Source: Acidobacteriaceae bacterium (lineage in GTDB: Bacteria > Acidobacteriota > Terriglobia > Bryobacterales > Bryobacteraceae). From it: 5,881 bases of DNA. The position numbers and the translations under genes are program-made. The notes beneath the pieces are model-generated. The model was not told the DNA's origin. It saw nothing but the letters and a program-made list of their open reading frames with translations, and did no database searches. Below are positions 4,456 to 5,881 of this stretch, piece by piece; the stretch's first letter is position 1, and every line of letters starts with the position of its first letter. The stretch covers positions 1 through 5,881 of the forward strand of contig JAFAQG010000848.1 in NCBI GenBank assembly GCA_019246575.1. Direction: 5' to 3'.

Positions 4456-5881
4456 CGGCTGTAATCGCTGCAGCGGGCGCTGGGTTGGAGGCGCGCCGCT
4501 GGCCTCGCAAAGCGCTGACCGTTGCTGCCGCATTCGCCTGCGCTCTGTTGATCCCGAACGCTATGTTGGTGGGCGGCGGATCATATGACGACCATACTGT
4601 ATTTGCCTACATCGGATGGTTGATGCATCGCGGTTTTGCGCCCTACCGCGACGTTTGGGATCACAAAGGACCGCTGCTTTACTATCTGAACTGGCTAGGC
4701 TGGGCTATAACTCCGCACAGCACTGTGGGAATCGGAATTTTGCAAGCCGCGGTCTATCTCATCGCCTTCGCTGTTCTCATTCGCATCTTGGCGGGCACGT
4801 TCGGACGGCTGGCGGTGTTGCTATCCCTGCTGTTCGGAGTCGGTTTTCTAGCACGTGCGGGGGAGGGCGGAAATATGGTCGAGACATGGGCCGTGGGAGC
4901 CATCGCGCTGTGTCATTACATCGTTTTCGACGCCTCGCGGCGAAAGCCTGAACTTTGGCATTTCGCTCTGATCACCAGTTCATTTGTTAGCTGCTTTTGG
5001 ATACGTCCAAACCTGTGTGCGCTTCCAGGCATCGCACTTTTGTCCTTACTCGTTGTTGTGCAGCTCGAAATCGGATATAAGAGCGCCTTGCGATTGCTCG
5101 GATTCTGCACACTGGTGGCTCTGGTTGAGACCGGACTCGTTTTATATCCGATTTGGCGAACGGGCACAGAGCACGACATGTGGAGTGCCTATTTCACCTA
5201 CAACGCCGACTACACACGGGTAGTGAATTGGAAGCTGCGCATGTACGCGATTCTGCAATTAAAGGGAATGATAAAGGTTTTGCCGCTCGCCTATGCGGCC
5301 GTGCTTGGCTGGTTTCTGTTGCTTCGAAACGTGCTTAAGCGCGCAGCGCCATCCATTCCAATTTCTTTCGTGTATGCCGCTTTTGTAACCCTGTCATTTC
5401 CAGTCGAGGTGCTTGCCTACATCATTTCAGGTCGGCCGTATTACCACTACTGGGCGCCTTTAGCGCCGACCATGACCATCCTCTCAGCGGTCGCCTTCTA
5501 TTCGTTATTCGAACGGGTGAAGCTGTGGAAAATGCCGGTCCGGGTCGCAATCGCAGCACTAATCGCCGCCGCAGTCCTTTATCAAGCGAGGATGTACATT
5601 CTTGTCCTACGGCTGGATGCACCGCACGATTCGGAAATTAGAATTGCGCGTTACGTCGATGGCGTTACGACATCTCGAGACCGTATCCTCCCGGTAGGAG
5701 ACGTTGTTCCCTCGGTGGCCATCGCGCTGCGCGCGCGAAGATTGCCGGCGTCGCCCTACATATTCCAGTTGCCGATGATTCATCACGCGAATCCCCAGTC
5801 CTCCATCCAGCGTGCTTCATTTATTGCTTCAGTGAGGAGAAACCTGCCGGCTGTGATTGTCTCGACTCCCGGAATTGTGGG
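4452..5881 (+). CDS. Multipass GT-C / GT39-like membrane glycosyltransferase, 3' end outside window
   Basis: The frame is open from ATG 4452 to the window end (476 codons plus 2 bases), and the start overlaps the serA stop as ATGA. The protein is an integral membrane protein. A first membrane segment at about 19-40 is followed by a loop with D46-D47 (GGGSYDDHTVFAY), then 'FAPYRDVWDHKGPLLYYLNW' (62-81). This arrangement, an acidic residue in the first outer loop followed by Y.D..DHK.P, is typical of the GT-C families related to ArnT and protein O-mannosyltransferases, which use polyprenyl-phosphate sugars outside the cytoplasmic membrane. Further hydrophobic segments lie near 94-113, 119-134, 145-159, 170-203, 212-233, 276-291, 302-325, 337-352 and 362-386. 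'SGRPYYHYWAPLAP' (326-339) is also common in such proteins. From about 390 a soluble C-terminal region begins and is cut by the window edge. The donor and acceptor cannot be read from sequence. A start at ATG 4563 would lose the first membrane segment, so 4452 is preferred. Confidence 0.85.
   Translation, partial: MTAVIAAAGAGLEARRWPRKALTVAAAFACALLIPNAMLVGGGSYDDHTVFAYIGWLMHRGFAPYRDVWDHKGPLLYYLNWLGWAITPHSTVGIGILQAAVYLIAFAVLIRILAGTFGRLAVLLSLLFGVGFLARAGEGGNMVETWAVGAIALCHYIVFDASRRKPELWHFALITSSFVSCFWIRPNLCALPGIALLSLLVVVQLEIGYKSALRLLGFCTLVALVETGLVLYPIWRTGTEHDMWSAYFTYNADYTRVVNWKLRMYAILQLKGMIKVLPLAYAAVLGWFLLLRNVLKRAAPSIPISFVYAAFVTLSFPVEVLAYIISGRPYYHYWAPLAPTMTILSAVAFYSLFERVKLWKMPVRVAIAALIAAAVLYQARMYILVLRLDAPHDSEIRIARYVDGVTTSRDRILPVGDVVPSVAIALRARRLPASPYIFQLPMIHHANPQSSIQRASFIASVRRNLPAVIVSTPGIV

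Noticed and set aside
4616..4951. 111-codon + strand frame inside the glycosyltransferase gene
   Set aside because: The overlapping frame from 4452 has clear membrane segments and GT-C motifs, while this one is Arg/Ser/Gly-rich without motifs.

Overview
The window looks like chromosomal DNA from a soil-type Acidobacteriota bacterium, most likely from the Solibacter/Bryobacter group. This is inferred from family resemblance, not from a search. The main pointer is the first gene. It ends in Ig-like ~90-residue units of the style 'NPNPI..GLGQTT(I/V)SWN...EVHVGSPSG.LFSAGGSTG..TTG.WV.DGTVFYLQN', which I associate with secreted proteins of that group. They are preceded by a segment resembling the Solibacter-type C-terminal domain TIGR03437. 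The DNA is moderately GC-rich and all convincing genes are on the + strand.

Region 1 (1-1524) is the 3' part of a large, probably exported, repeat protein. Four ~90-residue units, each with a conserved CxxC pair, are joined by Ser/Pro/Gly-rich linkers of varying length. The fourth unit is cut by an in-frame TAG at 1462-1464. Homology to the other units continues in the same frame for 19 codons to a TAA at 1522-1524, and the unit then has exactly 90 codons. This looks like a recent nonsense change, a sequencing error or a readthrough site.

Region 2 (1525-1668) is a 144-base intergenic gap. It holds a bulged 13-bp inverted repeat (1539-1611) and a weak possible -10 element. No good intrinsic terminator is visible.

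Region 3 (1669-5881) is a tight three-gene run. It contains a class V PLP aminotransferase of the alanine-glyoxylate/serine-pyruvate type (1669-2844), D-3-phosphoglycerate dehydrogenase SerA (2851-4455, 6-base gap), and a multipass GT-C/GT39-like membrane glycosyltransferase. The last gene starts inside the serA stop codon (ATGA overlap at 4452) and runs off the window end. SerA makes 3-phosphohydroxypyruvate, and the adjacent aminotransferase is a good candidate for the next transamination step towards serine. The link between the glycosyltransferase and serine synthesis is not explained by known pathways and may be only co-transcription.

I found no RNA genes, CRISPR arrays or insertion sequences, and no clear new multi-gene system. 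The observations most worth following are the interrupted fourth repeat and the serA/glycosyltransferase coupling.
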